Positions 1-10,853 of a stretch of DNA of 64,000 bases are shown here, in pieces. The stretch covers positions 141,849-205,848 of the forward strand of contig NZ_KV917380.1 in the NCBI RefSeq assembly GCF_002019765.1, written 5' to 3'. The position numbers and the translations under genes were made by a program. The stretch is from Shouchella oshimensis (GTDB lineage Bacteria > Bacillota > Bacilli > Bacillales > Bacillaceae_D). Positions within the stretch are counted from its first letter, which is position 1; every line of letters begins with the position of its first letter. The notes under the pieces were generated by a model. The model searched no databases, was not told the DNA's origin, and saw only the letters and a program-made list of their open reading frames with translations.

Positions 1-888
1 GCAGACTTAAATGATCGCGAAGGCTTTATTGTACTTGATGAAGAAGATACAAATGCTGATGTTCAACGATTGTTAGATGAAGTCAAGCAGCAGGAACATT
101 TATGGAATCAATTTGTTACGCCTGAAGAAGCTGTACAGATTGCTGATAAAGAAACGTTGCTTGTTATTGTAGATACGCATAAGCCATCTATGGTCATTGA
201 ACCTAAACTATTGCAGATGGTTGACCGCATTATTGTACTCGACCACCATCGCAGAAGTGAAGACTTTGTACATGACCCAGTGCTTGTTTATATGGAACCG
301 TATGCTTCCTCAACAGCAGAGCTTGTTACAGAATTATTAGAGTATCAACCGATGCAATTTAAAATGGATCGATTAGAAGCGACAGCATTGCTTGCAGGTA
401 TCACCGTTGATACGAAAAGCTTTGCGGTTCGTACGGGTGCGCGTACTTTTGATGCTGCGTCGTTCCTAAGAGCAAATGGTGCAGATACAGCCCTTGTACA
501 AAAGCTTTTAAAAGAAGACTTAGCGAGTTATGTTCGCCGCTCTAAGCTGATGGAAAATGCGTATGTCTACCGAGACGGTTATGCAATTGCAATGGCGAAT
601 GATGATGAGCCATATGATCAGATTATTATTGCGCAAGCAGCAGATACGCTTTTAACAATGAGTGGCGTTCGTGCCTCATTTGTTATTTGTAAAAGAGGCG
701 ATGGTCGAGTCGGAGTTAGTGCTCGATCCCTTGGTGATATCAATGTGCAAGTCATTATGGAACGTCTTGGCGGTGGAGGACATCTGTCAAACGCAGCAAC
801 ACAACTAGAAGATGCTGAGAGAGAAGAAGTAAAAGATCGATTAGAACAAGCGATAGACGATGGATTTGAAGGAGGTTCGGAACGATGA
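1..888 (+). CDS. gdpP: Cyclic-di-AMP phosphodiesterase GdpP, C-terminal part (5' end outside window)
   Basis: The frame is open from base 1, so the gene is cut by the window edge; 295 C-terminal residues are visible of the roughly 650 usual for the family. They form the DHH-DHHA1 phosphodiesterase module: the DHH triad is at fragment residues 81-83 (LDHHRR), preceded by VDTHKP near residue 57, and the DHHA1 glycine motif GGGGH is at 257-261. The family hydrolyses the second messenger c-di-AMP; the missing N-terminus normally carries two membrane helices, a PAS domain and a degenerate GGDEF domain. The stop overlaps the rplI start as ATGA, which indicates translational coupling. The same gene order is found in B. 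subtilis. Confidence 0.95.
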   Translation, partial: ADLNDREGFIVLDEEDTNADVQRLLDEVKQQEHLWNQFVTPEEAVQIADKETLLVIVDTHKPSMVIEPKLLQMVDRIIVLDHHRRSEDFVHDPVLVYMEPYASSTAELVTELLEYQPMQFKMDRLEATALLAGITVDTKSFAVRTGARTFDAASFLRANGADTALVQKLLKEDLASYVRRSKLMENAYVYRDGYAIAMANDDEPYDQIIIAQAADTLLTMSGVRASFVICKRGDGRVGVSARSLGDINVQVIMERLGGGGHLSNAATQLEDAEREEVKDRLEQAIDDGFEGGSER

Positions 889-1328
889 AAGTTATTTTTT
901 TGAAAGATGTAAAAGGTAAAGGTAAAAAAGGGGAAACGAAAAACGTTGCGGAAGGGTATGCAAGAAACTACTTGCTTCCAAACCAATTAGCGAAGGAAGC
1001 TACTTCCGGAAACATTAAAGATCTTGAAGCACAAAAAAAGAGCCAAGATAAAAAAGCACAAGCAGAGCTTGAAGACGCGCAAGCATTTAAACAGAAATTA
1101 GAAGAATTAACGATTACCATTCCTGCAAAAGCAGGCGAGGGTGGCCGATTATTCGGAGCTGTATCAACCAAGCAAATTGCAGAAGCCCTACAAAAAGAAG
1201 TCAAGAAAATTGACAAGCGCAAAATTCAATTAGATGAACCAATCCGTTCACTTGGTTATACAAAAGTTCCGATCAAGATTCATCCAGAGGTAACAGCTGT
1301 ATTAAATGTTCATGTGAAGGAAGTATAA
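885..1328 (+). CDS. rplI: 50S ribosomal protein L9
   Basis: This 147-residue protein has the normal length for L9. Its N-terminal globular domain opens [17 protein letters not shown] and contains the NYLLP motif. A long charged connecting helix (about residues 42-75) and the C-terminal rRNA-binding domain follow. L9 sits at the base of the L1 stalk of the large ribosomal subunit. The ATG overlaps the gdpP stop, and a GGAGG at 871-875 lies inside the end of gdpP. A hairpin follows the gene, so the unit probably ends or is attenuated before dnaB. Confidence 0.97.
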   Translation: MKVIFLKDVKGKGKKGETKNVAEGYARNYLLPNQLAKEATSGNIKDLEAQKKSQDKKAQAELEDAQAFKQKLEELTITIPAKAGEGGRLFGAVSTKQIAEALQKEVKKIDKRKIQLDEPIRSLGYTKVPIKIHPEVTAVLNVHVKEV

Positions 1329-1340
1329 GGATGTAGAAGA

Positions 1341-1370
1341 GAAGCTGACTCAAAACGAGTCAGCTTCATT
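1341..1370 (+). terminator. Hairpin after rplI
   Basis: A perfect 11-bp inverted repeat (1341-1351 with 1357-1367) has a 5-nt loop. It is followed only by a short T stretch, so it is a weak terminator or attenuator between rplI and dnaB. Confidence 0.6.
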
Positions 1371-1401
1371 TCCGTTAACTATTACAAAAGGAGTAAACCT
1401 T

Positions 1402-2763
1402 ATGAGTGATCTTCTAAATGACCGGACGCCCCCACAAAATATTGAAGCAGAACAAGCTGTCCTTGGCTCCATTTTACTTGAAGAACAGGCGCTCACAACA
1501 GCAAGTGAACGACTTCTTCCGCAAGACTTTTACCGTGCTAGTCACCAACGAATATATGAAGCGATGCTTGATATTAGTGAAAAAGGTGAGCCTGTCGATT
1601 TAGTCACGTTGACGGCAGATCTTCAAGGTAGGCAGTGGCTTGACGATATTGGTGGTGTCGCTTATTTAACAGATATCGCTGAAACCGTTCCAACAGCAAC
1701 GAATGTAGATTACTATAGTCGTATTGTAGAAGAGAAATCTTTATTAAGACGCTTAATTCGTGCCGCATCAGATATCGTTAAAGACGGTTATGCAAGCGAG
1801 GATGAGGTAGGTGCCATCCTCGATCATGCAGAAAAGACAATTCTAGAAGTAGCGCAACAAAAAAATTCATCCAATTTCGTTCAGATTAAAGATGTTTTAC
1901 TAGAAACGTATGATCAAATTGAAGTGCTCCAACAATCTCGTGGTGATATTACAGGGATTGCGACAGGCTTCTCTGAACTAGATACAATGACCGCAGGCTT
2001 CCAACGAAACGACCTTATTATCGTTGCGGCACGACCTTCTGTAGGGAAGACGGCGTTTGCATTAAATATTGCTCAAAATGTCGCAACGAAAACCGATGAA
2101 AACGTAGCAATCTTTTCTTTAGAGATGGGTGCAAGTCAGCTTGTACAACGAATGCTTTGTGCAGAAGGAAACATCGATGCGCAGCGTATGCGTACAGGAG
2201 CTTTGGACGAGGAAGATTGGCATAAGCTATCTATGGCAATGGGGTCTTTATCAAAAGCAGGAATTTATATTGACGATACACCAGGTGTAAAAGTTGGTGA
2301 GATACGAGCGAAATGTCGGCGATTGAAGCAAGAAAGTGGATTAGGGATGATACTGATTGACTATTTACAGCTGATCCAAGGAAATGGCCGAAGCGGCGAA
2401 AATCGTCAACAGGAAGTATCTGAAATCTCAAGAACGTTAAAAGCAATCGCCCGTGAGCTTGAGGTGCCAGTCATTGCGTTATCTCAGCTTTCTCGTGGAG
2501 TAGAATCAAGACAAGACAAACGACCAATGATGTCTGACATTCGTGAGTCAGGAAGTATTGAGCAAGATGCAGATATTGTTGCTTTCCTTTATCGTGATGA
2601 TTACTATGATAAGGAAACAGAAAACAAAAACACGATTGAAATTATTATTGCTAAGCAACGTAATGGCCCTGTTGGTACAGTTGAACTAGCATTTGTAAAA
2701 GAATACAATAAATTCGTTAATTTGGACCGTAGGCATGATGAAAACGACATGCCACCAATGTAA
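1402..2763 (+). CDS. dnaB: Replicative DNA helicase DnaB (DnaC in B. subtilis naming)
   Basis: At 453 residues this is full length for the hexameric replicative helicase that unwinds DNA at the fork and binds primase. The N-terminal domain spans about residues 8-110. The RecA-like C-terminal ATPase carries the Walker A motif RPSVGKT at 211-217, the Walker B-type stretch LGMILIDYLQL, and QLSRGVESR. An AAAGGAG sits 11 nt upstream of the ATG. It lies between rplI and purA, as in B. subtilis near oriC. Nothing unusual is seen in the sequence. Confidence 0.97.
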   Translation: MSDLLNDRTPPQNIEAEQAVLGSILLEEQALTTASERLLPQDFYRASHQRIYEAMLDISEKGEPVDLVTLTADLQGRQWLDDIGGVAYLTDIAETVPTATNVDYYSRIVEEKSLLRRLIRAASDIVKDGYASEDEVGAILDHAEKTILEVAQQKNSSNFVQIKDVLLETYDQIEVLQQSRGDITGIATGFSELDTMTAGFQRNDLIIVAARPSVGKTAFALNIAQNVATKTDENVAIFSLEMGASQLVQRMLCAEGNIDAQRMRTGALDEEDWHKLSMAMGSLSKAGIYIDDTPGVKVGEIRAKCRRLKQESGLGMILIDYLQLIQGNGRSGENRQQEVSEISRTLKAIARELEVPVIALSQLSRGVESRQDKRPMMSDIRESGSIEQDADIVAFLYRDDYYDKETENKNTIEIIIAKQRNGPVGTVELAFVKEYNKFVNLDRRHDENDMPPM

Positions 2764-2802
2764 ATTAGATTTTAAACGAATGAAAAGGTCAATAGTGAGA
2801 TC

Positions 2803-2815
2803 AATGTTCGGATTT
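2803..2815 (-). promoter_or_regulatory. PurBox (PurR operator) upstream of purA
   Basis: Read on the minus strand, the 13-mer matches the B. subtilis PurBox consensus AWWWCCGAACWWT at every position. A weaker box in the opposite orientation, centred on CGAA at 2777-2780, lies 18 nt upstream; PurR sites are normally pairs of inverted boxes about 16-17 nt apart. The strong box ends 2 nt before the -35 of the purA promoter, a position suited to repression. Confidence 0.7.
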
Positions 2816-2817
2816 CA

Positions 2818-4167
<1,350 letters not shown>

Positions 4168-4177
4168 TGAATTATGT

Positions 4178-4216
4178 GGAAAGCGTAAGGAAAAGCTTGC
4201 GTTTTCCCTTTTTTTT
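4178..4216 (+). terminator. Rho-independent terminator of purA
   Basis: A 12-bp stem with G-U pairs (4178-4189 with 4196-4207) is followed by a run of eight T. Confidence 0.85.
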
Positions 4217-4279
4217 CAGTATGCTTAAGACTGAATTTATGAGCCAAGCACGTTATAGAAAAAAGTTTTAAAAAAAGTA

Positions 4280-4308
4280 TTGCGCAGATGATTTATATGT
4301 GATATTAT
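4280..4308 (+). promoter_or_regulatory. Promoter of the tRNA cluster
   Basis: TTGCGC (4280-4285), 17-nt spacer, TATTAT (4303-4308), about 70 nt before the first tRNA. No other promoter-like sequence is evident before the cluster. Confidence 0.55.
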
Positions 4309-4378
4309 AAATCTTGTCGTCGAGAGGATATGACGAAACACGGCTTGCTTATTGCACCGTCTGCTCAGTTTGGTATTT

Positions 4379-4454
4379 GAGCCATTAGCTCAGTTGGTAG
4401 AGCATCTGACTTTTAATCAGAGGGTCGAAGGTTCGAATCCTTCATGGCTCACCA
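4379..4454 (+). tRNA. tRNA-Lys (anticodon TTT)
   Basis: A full cloverleaf is present: acceptor stem GAGCCAT/ATGGCTC, anticodon loop CTTTTAA with TTT, T-arm with GGTTCGAATCC. The 3' CCA is encoded. Confidence 0.97.
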
Positions 4455-4464
4455 TTTTTACAGT

Positions 4465-4536
4465 GGCCCGTTGGTCAAGCGGTTAAGACACCGCCCTTTC
4501 ACGGCGGTAACACGGGTTCGAATCCCGTACGGGTCA
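4465..4536 (+). tRNA. tRNA-Glu (anticodon TTC)
   Basis: Acceptor GGCCCGT pairs with ACGGGTC, the anticodon loop is CTTTCAC, and the T-arm contains GGGTTCGAATCCC. CCA is not encoded and must be added. Confidence 0.97.
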
Positions 4537-4561
4537 CTTTTATATAAATACATACACAAAT

Positions 4562-4638
4562 GGTCCGGTAGTTCAGTTGGTTAGAATGCCTGCCTGTCAC
4601 GCAGGAGGTCGCGGGTTCGAGTCCCGTCCGGACCGCCA
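4562..4638 (+). tRNA. tRNA-Asp (anticodon GTC)
   Basis: Acceptor GGTCCGG/CCGGACC, anticodon loop CTGTCAC, T-arm GCGGGTTCGAGTCCCGT, encoded CCA. Confidence 0.97.
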
Positions 4639-4684
4639 TTTTTTCTTCGTCATTGTTGAAATAATCTTGATGTATAATAAGTAA

Positions 4685-4760
<76 letters not shown>

Positions 4761-4763
4761 CTT

Positions 4764-4836
<73 letters not shown>

Positions 4837-4839
4837 TCG

Positions 4840-4875
4840 AAAGAACTTTATGTGAATGCATAAAGTTCTTTTTGT
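4840..4875 (+). terminator. Terminator of the tRNA cluster
   Basis: Perfect 12-bp stem (4841-4852 with 4859-4870), 6-nt loop and a T-rich tail. Confidence 0.85.
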
Positions 4876-4939
4876 TTTTGGTAGATATGTTAAACTAGTA
4901 CGAGGGATGTCGTTATTCCCCGGGCAATTTTTTGTAGTG

Positions 4940-4965
4940 AAAACATCAGCAGTGGCTGGTGTTTT
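4940..4965 (+). promoter_or_regulatory. Hairpin in the walR leader region
   Basis: An 11-bp stem with one G-U pair (4940-4950 with 4955-4965) and a 4-nt loop lies 65 nt before walR. The T tail is poor, so it may be a leader hairpin or attenuator rather than a full terminator. I could not identify a convincing walR promoter by eye. Confidence 0.4.
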
Positions 4966-5030
4966 GTTTAAGTGACATAAATTTTAATGGAATAAATAAA
5001 TAGATACTACTGATCCAGGAGGTAAAAAGA

Positions 5031-5738
5031 ATGGATAAATATATTTTAGTTGTTGATGATGAAAAGCCAATTGCAGATATATTGAAATTTAATTTAGAAA
5101 AAGAAGGGTTTAGCGTAGAGTGTGCTTATGATGGAAACGAGGCACTAGAAAAAGTGAGTGAGCGTAAGCCGGATCTTATGTTACTCGATATTATGCTTCC
5201 CTATAAGGACGGAATGGAAGTCTGTCGAGAAGTACGTAAACAATCTGATTTACCAATCATTATGCTAACGGCTAAAGATTCAGAGATTGATAAAGTATTA
5301 GGTTTAGAATTAGGTGCTGATGACTATGTGACGAAACCATTTAGTACACGGGAGTTGTTAGCACGGGTAAAGGCGAATCTAAGACGTCAGCAAGTTGCAG
5401 TCGAAGAAACAGGTTCTTCATCAAAAGAAATGCATATTGGTGAGTTGTCTATTCATCCTGATGCGTATCAAGTAAGAAAACGTGGTGAAGCGGTTGATTT
5501 AACACATCGGGAGTTTGAGTTAATTCATTATCTCGGAAAGCATATTGGACAAGTGATGACACGAGAACACCTTTTGCAAGCCGTATGGGGCTACGATTAT
5601 TTTGGTGATGTGCGTACCGTGGATGTTACCGTGCGACGCTTACGTGAAAAAGTTGAAGATAACCCAAGCTACCCTACTTGGATTATGACGCGTAGAGGTG
5701 TTGGCTATTTCTTAGCACCACAGGATAATCAGGAGTAA
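5031..5738 (+). CDS. walR: Response regulator WalR (YycF)
   Basis: WalR is an OmpR/PhoB-type response regulator of 235 residues and the essential regulator of cell-wall hydrolase genes in low-GC Gram-positives. The receiver domain (residues 1-118) shows the acidic pocket Asp9-Asp10, phospho-acceptor Asp53 in LLDIMLP, Thr80 and Lys102 in VTKPF. The winged-helix DNA-binding domain (about 132-232) ends with TRRGVGYFL. An AGGAGGT lies 9 nt upstream of the ATG. It opens a five-gene unit with walK, walH, walI and walJ, with only 5 nt separating it from walK. Confidence 0.97.
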   Translation: MDKYILVVDDEKPIADILKFNLEKEGFSVECAYDGNEALEKVSERKPDLMLLDIMLPYKDGMEVCREVRKQSDLPIIMLTAKDSEIDKVLGLELGADDYVTKPFSTRELLARVKANLRRQQVAVEETGSSSKEMHIGELSIHPDAYQVRKRGEAVDLTHREFELIHYLGKHIGQVMTREHLLQAVWGYDYFGDVRTVDVTVRRLREKVEDNPSYPTWIMTRRGVGYFLAPQDNQE

Positions 5739-5743
5739 GGTAA

Positions 5744-7618
5744 ATGGATCAAAACGTAGGCTTTTTTAAGTCCATACGCTTTAAGCTCATTATTATCTAC
5801 ATGTTGCTTATTGTTCTTGCCATGCAGATTATTGGTTTTTATTTCTCAAATTCACTTGAGCGAAGTTTAATGGATAACTACGAAACTGTCATTAGCGATC
5901 GGGTTAACTTGCTTACAGTCAGTGCCGCACGTGAATTAATTGACGAGGATTCAGATACGCAGGAAAATTTAAACACGCTTTTAAATGAAACGTTCCCACA
6001 AACAGACGAAAACATTCGGTTCGGGAAAGCGCAAATTATCGGGAAAGATTTTGTATTGCTTGCAAGTTCTGATCCAAATGATCAGACACGTATTGGTCAG
6101 CTAACAGAGCAAACAATTGTTAGAAGAGCGATTACAGGTGGATCTTCATTGAGCGATCAGCGCATTAATGAGCAGAACCAAGAACGTTATTTTGTGAAAG
6201 CACAGCCCATTCGACCAAATGAAGACTTTGCTAACGCTTCTCTTGATGGAGGTAATACAGAAGCATCTGAACTTCAAGGTGCTGTCTACGTAGAAGCTTC
6301 GATTGAAGAAGTGACAGATCAAGCCCAGTCGATCAACCAGATCTTTATAGTTGCCTCAACCATTGCATTATTGATTACATTTTTTGTGATTATATTAGTG
6401 GCTCGAACCATTACAGCGCCAATTTTGGACATGCGTAGGCAAGCTTTACGGATGGGACATGGGGATTTTTCAAGACAAGTAAAGGTATACGGCTCAGATG
6501 AGCTTGGACAGCTAGCAATGTCATTTAACGAGCTAACGAATAAGCTCCATGATACAACGCTTATGAGAGACCGGGAACAGAAGCGTCTTCGTTCAGTATT
6601 GGCTCATATGACCGACGGGGTTGTAGCTACTGATCAAAGCGGTTTAATTATTCTAATGAACCGACGTGCAGAAGAATTATTAGGTATTTCCTTAAAGCAT
6701 GTATTAAGAAAACCAATTATGGACGTATTGAATATGGATGAAACGCAAAGCATTTATGATTTGTACGAGAAAAATGAATCGGTTTTACTTGATTTTAGTC
6801 ATGGTGAGGAACTGGTTTTATTAGAGGCAAACTTCTCTGCTATCCAAGAAGATGACGGACCGATGAATGGGTTAATTACGGTTCTTCACGATGTAACGGA
6901 AAAAGAAAAAATAGAAAGTGAACGCCGTGAGTTTGTGGCAAATGTTTCTCATGAACTGAGGACACCGCTAACAACGATGAAGAGTTACCTAGAAGCACTT
7001 GCAGATGGTGCCGTAGAGGACAAGGAAATTGCGCCGCACTTTCTTAACGTTACACAAAAAGAAACAGACCGTATGATTCGATTAGTGAATGATCTTCTCC
7101 AGCTTTCTCGTATTGATTCCAATGATTACGAGATGGATTTACGCTGGGTTGAATTAGGTTCATTCCTGCATCAAATTATCGAGCGTTTTGAGATGATTGT
7201 AAAGGACAAGGATATTGTTTTTCATCGTCACATCGTCAAGCAGCCAACATTTGCAAAAATTGATGAAGATAAATTAACGCAAGTGCTGGATAACATTATA
7301 TCGAATGCCATTAAGTATTCACCAGAAGGCGGAAACGTCAGCATTACATTACTTCATCAAGGAAACAAAGCAAGAATCAGTATATCAGATGAAGGAATGG
7401 GAATCCCGACCGAGTCTCAGGACAAGATCTTTGAACGTTTCTACCGTGTGGATAAAGCAAGAGCGAGAAATGTAGGTGGGACAGGTCTTGGCTTAGCGAT
7501 TGCCCGGGAATATGTTGTGGCGCACGAAGGAGAAATCTGGGTGAATAGTGAATACAACGAAGGAACAACCATCTATATAACATTGCCTTACTCTACGTTT
7601 AAAGGAGGTAAAGTGTGA
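5744..7618 (+). CDS. walK: Sensor histidine kinase WalK (YycG)
   Basis: This 624-residue membrane kinase phosphorylates WalR. The order is transmembrane helix 1 (about residues 11-32), extracytoplasmic sensor domain (33-198), transmembrane helix 2 (about 199-220), HAMP (222-275), cytoplasmic PAS (about 280-375), HisKA with phospho-acceptor His403 in VSHELRTPL, and a HATPase domain with NAIKYS, DEGMGIP and GGTGLGLAI. The length and layout match B. subtilis WalK. The last codons overlap the GTG start of walH. A strong AAAGGAGGT for walH lies inside the 3' end. Confidence 0.97.
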   Translation: MDQNVGFFKSIRFKLIIIYMLLIVLAMQIIGFYFSNSLERSLMDNYETVISDRVNLLTVSAARELIDEDSDTQENLNTLLNETFPQTDENIRFGKAQIIGKDFVLLASSDPNDQTRIGQLTEQTIVRRAITGGSSLSDQRINEQNQERYFVKAQPIRPNEDFANASLDGGNTEASELQGAVYVEASIEEVTDQAQSINQIFIVASTIALLITFFVIILVARTITAPILDMRRQALRMGHGDFSRQVKVYGSDELGQLAMSFNELTNKLHDTTLMRDREQKRLRSVLAHMTDGVVATDQSGLIILMNRRAEELLGISLKHVLRKPIMDVLNMDETQSIYDLYEKNESVLLDFSHGEELVLLEANFSAIQEDDGPMNGLITVLHDVTEKEKIESERREFVANVSHELRTPLTTMKSYLEALADGAVEDKEIAPHFLNVTQKETDRMIRLVNDLLQLSRIDSNDYEMDLRWVELGSFLHQIIERFEMIVKDKDIVFHRHIVKQPTFAKIDEDKLTQVLDNIISNAIKYSPEGGNVSITLLHQGNKARISISDEGMGIPTESQDKIFERFYRVDKARARNVGGTGLGLAIAREYVVAHEGEIWVNSEYNEGTTIYITLPYSTFKGGKV

Positions 7619-8958
7619 AATACGAACAGTTTAAAACAGCCACTTTAGTCGCGTTAATTGGCTTAAGTTTGTTTTTTACCTACCAGCTATGGACGTATCA
7701 GCCAAATCTTCAAGCGTTAGAGAGTGAATCAGGTGAAAGCGGGAATTATGCGGATTCCATGATAGGGGAAGAGCGATTAATAACGGATCTTATTCAGCCT
7801 AGCTCAATGATTTTGCACAAAGACTTGGAAGGGTATGCGCTAATGAATCCATTAAACAATCGGTATGATCAAACGCTTACGACATTGCGTCAATATCAGT
7901 TTGAACATGCGATATCAGCAGACCCAGTGACAACAAGTGCAGAGGGAATTGAATTACGGTTTCCTGATGAGCTACCGTTACAGTCACTCTTGGCTTACTT
8001 TGACGGCAATTACGATCAAATGAATACGAGTCGGGAAGTCAATCGATTACTTGTTTATGTGACAGAAGAGGACACTGTTAATTTCACCTTTGCCTCTTCT
8101 GAAAAAGAAGAATTTATGTCATTACGTACAACAATGCCAGCAAGTGATTTGAAGAATTTAATTTATGCGACGGATACTGAGTCTGAACTAGCAACAGAGG
8201 TTGTGAAAGAAAATGATTCAACTTATCTATTGCTACGCAATGACATTTACGTGCCGACTGAAAAGCAAGTTGTGCGAATTTATGATTACAGATTAAGAAA
8301 CGATGAAGAGATGCCTATGCTGATTAATCAGCGATTGTTTAACGATACGGATGTGCCTAGGGCGAATCAATTAAACGGGGAATATTTGTTTACAGATGGC
8401 AGTCGAACCGTGACCCATGATAGTACCATTTCTTACTTAAATTATTCGTACCCGTATTCAACCGATAGTCAAGAAGAAAGCAATCGTCACATAGTGGAAG
8501 TTGCACAAGAGTTTATTAATGTAACAGGTGGATGGACAGATCAATATGCCATTGATCAAGTGAATAAAAAAGATGCAACGGACCAAGCTGAATTTCGTTT
8601 ATACGTGAATCATCTACCAGTATTTGAGCACCGTTTAACCACAACGAGTAGTGACCAAGATCGTATGAAGATGTACGTCACCCGTGCAGGTACACAGGTT
8701 GTGAGCATGGGGCGACCTCTGTTCCAGCTTGAAGATCGGTATACAGAGCAAGAGAGAGAAGTTTCGTCTGGTTTAGATGCTGTGAATCAGATAAAAAAAA
8801 GCTCAACCATCTTATGGGAAGATGTAACCGATATTCGCTTAGGCTATAAAGCCACGATGACAAGTAGTAAGCGTGCCGATTTAACCCCAACGTGGTTTTA
8901 TCAATTGGACGGTGAATGGGAAGCTGTTGTTAGATCTGATGAGGAGTTAACAGAATGA
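7615..8958 (+). CDS. walH: Regulatory protein WalH (YycH)
   Basis: This 447-residue protein has a single N-terminal membrane helix (about residues 9-26) and a large extracytoplasmic domain. In B. subtilis, WalH and WalI form a complex with WalK and keep its activity low. The start is GTG, overlapping the walK stop by 4 nt, with AAAGGAGGT about 6 nt upstream; the ATGA overlap with walI shows coupling on the other side. The assignment rests on gene order, membrane topology and length, since this family diverges quickly in sequence. Confidence 0.92.
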   Translation: MKYEQFKTATLVALIGLSLFFTYQLWTYQPNLQALESESGESGNYADSMIGEERLITDLIQPSSMILHKDLEGYALMNPLNNRYDQTLTTLRQYQFEHAISADPVTTSAEGIELRFPDELPLQSLLAYFDGNYDQMNTSREVNRLLVYVTEEDTVNFTFASSEKEEFMSLRTTMPASDLKNLIYATDTESELATEVVKENDSTYLLLRNDIYVPTEKQVVRIYDYRLRNDEEMPMLINQRLFNDTDVPRANQLNGEYLFTDGSRTVTHDSTISYLNYSYPYSTDSQEESNRHIVEVAQEFINVTGGWTDQYAIDQVNKKDATDQAEFRLYVNHLPVFEHRLTTTSSDQDRMKMYVTRAGTQVVSMGRPLFQLEDRYTEQEREVSSGLDAVNQIKKSSTILWEDVTDIRLGYKATMTSSKRADLTPTWFYQLDGEWEAVVRSDEELTE

Positions 8959-9818
8959 ATTGGAATCGAACAAAATCTATTTTTATTGTAGTATTCTTGC
9001 TGTTAAATATCTTCTTAGGCTGGCAGTTTGTCGATCGTGTGTTGGAAGGTCAATTGCAAAGTATTGAACAAGCGCCTGAAATTGTCGAGCGTCTTGACGA
9101 TAACAACATTACCCTCCCAGATGAAGATGTAAATACATCTGATGCAAGAGGGGTCGTGCTTGAGGGTTCGAGAGTAAGCTTTACAAATGAGGAAATTGAA
9201 CAGCTAGAAAATAACGGCCATTCAGTGGAAACGATTGGTCAGTCTTCAAATGTGATTCGGGTTGAGTTAGAAGAGCCGATGAACATTAGCCAACTTTTAA
9301 ATGCGAATACAGAAGAAGCATTTGCACCCTTATTAGCAGAGCATGTTCTTTATGGTGAAGAATACGTCTTTTCTAGACGAGAAGGCCATTTTCTTCATTT
9401 TAATCAACTCTATAATCAAGTAGAAACGTACATCGATAATGATGAAGCATTAACGGTAGAACTAAATGACGATGATGAAGTAATTGGCTATGAACAACAA
9501 CGCTATAGCTTCAGTGAGAATCGAGACGAACGGGATATGACCCCGTATATGACAGCGATACGAGTACTATTAGATAACCACTACTTATCCATGAATAATA
9601 CAATAGAACGTATCGAATTTGGCTATTATAGCTTATCTGATCAGACGCCGCGCTTTTTCTCCCCTATGTGGGCAGTAACGGTCGATCGGTCGGGTGCTGA
9701 CGCAGAAGAAAAGGATATGAGAATTTACCTAGTGAATGCCATCCTCTCAGAACAGCACCAGTGGTATCCAGACGAATCACAAACAAATGAAGAAATTGAA
9801 GATGAGTTAAGTGAGTGA
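8955..9818 (+). CDS. walI: Regulatory protein WalI (YycI)
   Basis: At 287 residues it has one N-terminal membrane anchor (about residues 7-25) and an acidic extracytoplasmic domain, as in the YycI family. It overlaps walH by the ATGA tetranucleotide. With WalH it is expected to restrain WalK at the membrane. The C-terminus is very acidic (QTNEEIEDELSE). Identity is supported mainly by synteny and topology. Confidence 0.92.
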   Translation: MNWNRTKSIFIVVFLLLNIFLGWQFVDRVLEGQLQSIEQAPEIVERLDDNNITLPDEDVNTSDARGVVLEGSRVSFTNEEIEQLENNGHSVETIGQSSNVIRVELEEPMNISQLLNANTEEAFAPLLAEHVLYGEEYVFSRREGHFLHFNQLYNQVETYIDNDEALTVELNDDDEVIGYEQQRYSFSENRDERDMTPYMTAIRVLLDNHYLSMNNTIERIEFGYYSLSDQTPRFFSPMWAVTVDRSGADAEEKDMRIYLVNAILSEQHQWYPDESQTNEEIEDELSE

Positions 9819-9859
9819 TCCTCTTTTTGAGAGAGTAATAGAACCAAGGAGGACGTAAG

Positions 9860-10654
9860 ATGGCTATGCGTTTCAGTGTGCTTGCAAGTGGAAGTACCGG
9901 AAATGCGATGTATGTGGAGACTGCATCGCAAAAAATTTTAGTGGATGCAGGGTTAACTGGAAAGAAGATGGATGAGCTCTTTAAAAAGATTGATCGCGAT
10001 CCAAAACAACTAGATGCCTTACTTGTGACCCACGAACATAGTGACCATATAAAAGGTGCAGGCATATTTGCCCGCAAACACAACTTGCCAATCTACGCAA
10101 ACGAAAAAACGTGGAAAGCGATGGAAAAACAAATCGGTCAGTTAACCACCGATCAAAAATTCCATTTTAACCAGGAAACAGTTAAACAATTCGGTGACCT
10201 TGAAGTAGAATCATTTGGTGTGTCCCACGATGCTGCTGACCCGATGTTTTACTGTTTCCGTCATGAAGGACGGAAACTAGTGATTGCAACAGACATGGGC
10301 TATGTAAGCGAACGGATAAAAAAAACCATTGCGGGTGCAAACTCATACGTATTTGAATCGAACCACGATTTAAATATGTTACGAGTCGGAAGATATCCTT
10401 GGAATGTAAAACGTCGCATTTTAAGCGATATGGGGCATGTGTCAAATGAAGATGCAGCTCTTGCATTACATGATATTGCCGATCATACGCCGATTCATGT
10501 GTATCTTGCTCATTTAAGTTTAGATAACAATATGAAAGACTTAGCACGAATGACCGTTAAACAAGTGCTTGAACAAGAAGGTCATCAAGTAGGGAAATCC
10601 ATTCATCTTCATGATACCGACCCATATAGCCCAACCGCATTATGCGTGGTTTAA
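9860..10654 (+). CDS. walJ: Metallo-beta-lactamase-fold hydrolase WalJ (YycJ)
   Basis: The 264-residue protein carries the metallo-beta-lactamase signature THEHSDH (His58, His60, Asp62, His63), further metal ligands in SHDAADP and ATDMG, and a late histidine in YLAHLSLDN. Family members are two-metal hydrolases; YycJ-type proteins have been described as DNA exonucleases, and in some species the gene affects cell division and wall homeostasis. AAGGAGG precedes the ATG by about 8 nt; a second in-frame ATG two codons later is also possible. It is the last gene of the wal unit, 41 nt after walI. Confidence 0.93.
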   Translation: MAMRFSVLASGSTGNAMYVETASQKILVDAGLTGKKMDELFKKIDRDPKQLDALLVTHEHSDHIKGAGIFARKHNLPIYANEKTWKAMEKQIGQLTTDQKFHFNQETVKQFGDLEVESFGVSHDAADPMFYCFRHEGRKLVIATDMGYVSERIKKTIAGANSYVFESNHDLNMLRVGRYPWNVKRRILSDMGHVSNEDAALALHDIADHTPIHVYLAHLSLDNNMKDLARMTVKQVLEQEGHQVGKSIHLHDTDPYSPTALCVV

Positions 10655-10803
10655 AAGCAACGAAAAACGTAAATAGTTACGTAATAGACCATACAAAATT
10701 TGTTTATTTCTCATGATTAGCCTCTCTTTCTAAACAAATGTTAAAAGAACTACAAAAATCATTTAATTCCCGGTTTTAATCTAGAAGAATTAGGTTAAAT
10801 GGG

Positions 10804-10809
10804 TATAAT
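10804..10809 (+). promoter_or_regulatory. Possible -10 element for htrC
   Basis: A perfect TATAAT lies 45 nt before the htrC start in a 199-nt gap. No good -35 is seen at 16-18 nt, so the promoter may need an activator. I looked for a WalR box (two TGTWAH at 5-nt spacing) and found only one half, at 10739-10744. Confidence 0.35.
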
Positions 10810-10853
10810 GTAGGAAAATGGTTAGAGAGCTGAAATGGAAGGGGTAAAGGGCA

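Noticed and set aside
618-1222. Minus-strand frames opposite gdpP and rplI
   Set aside because: Both genes on the plus strand are certain; these are shadow frames.
10739-10754. WalR box upstream of htrC
   Set aside because: Only one TGTTAA half is present; the second half at the required spacing does not match TGTWAH.
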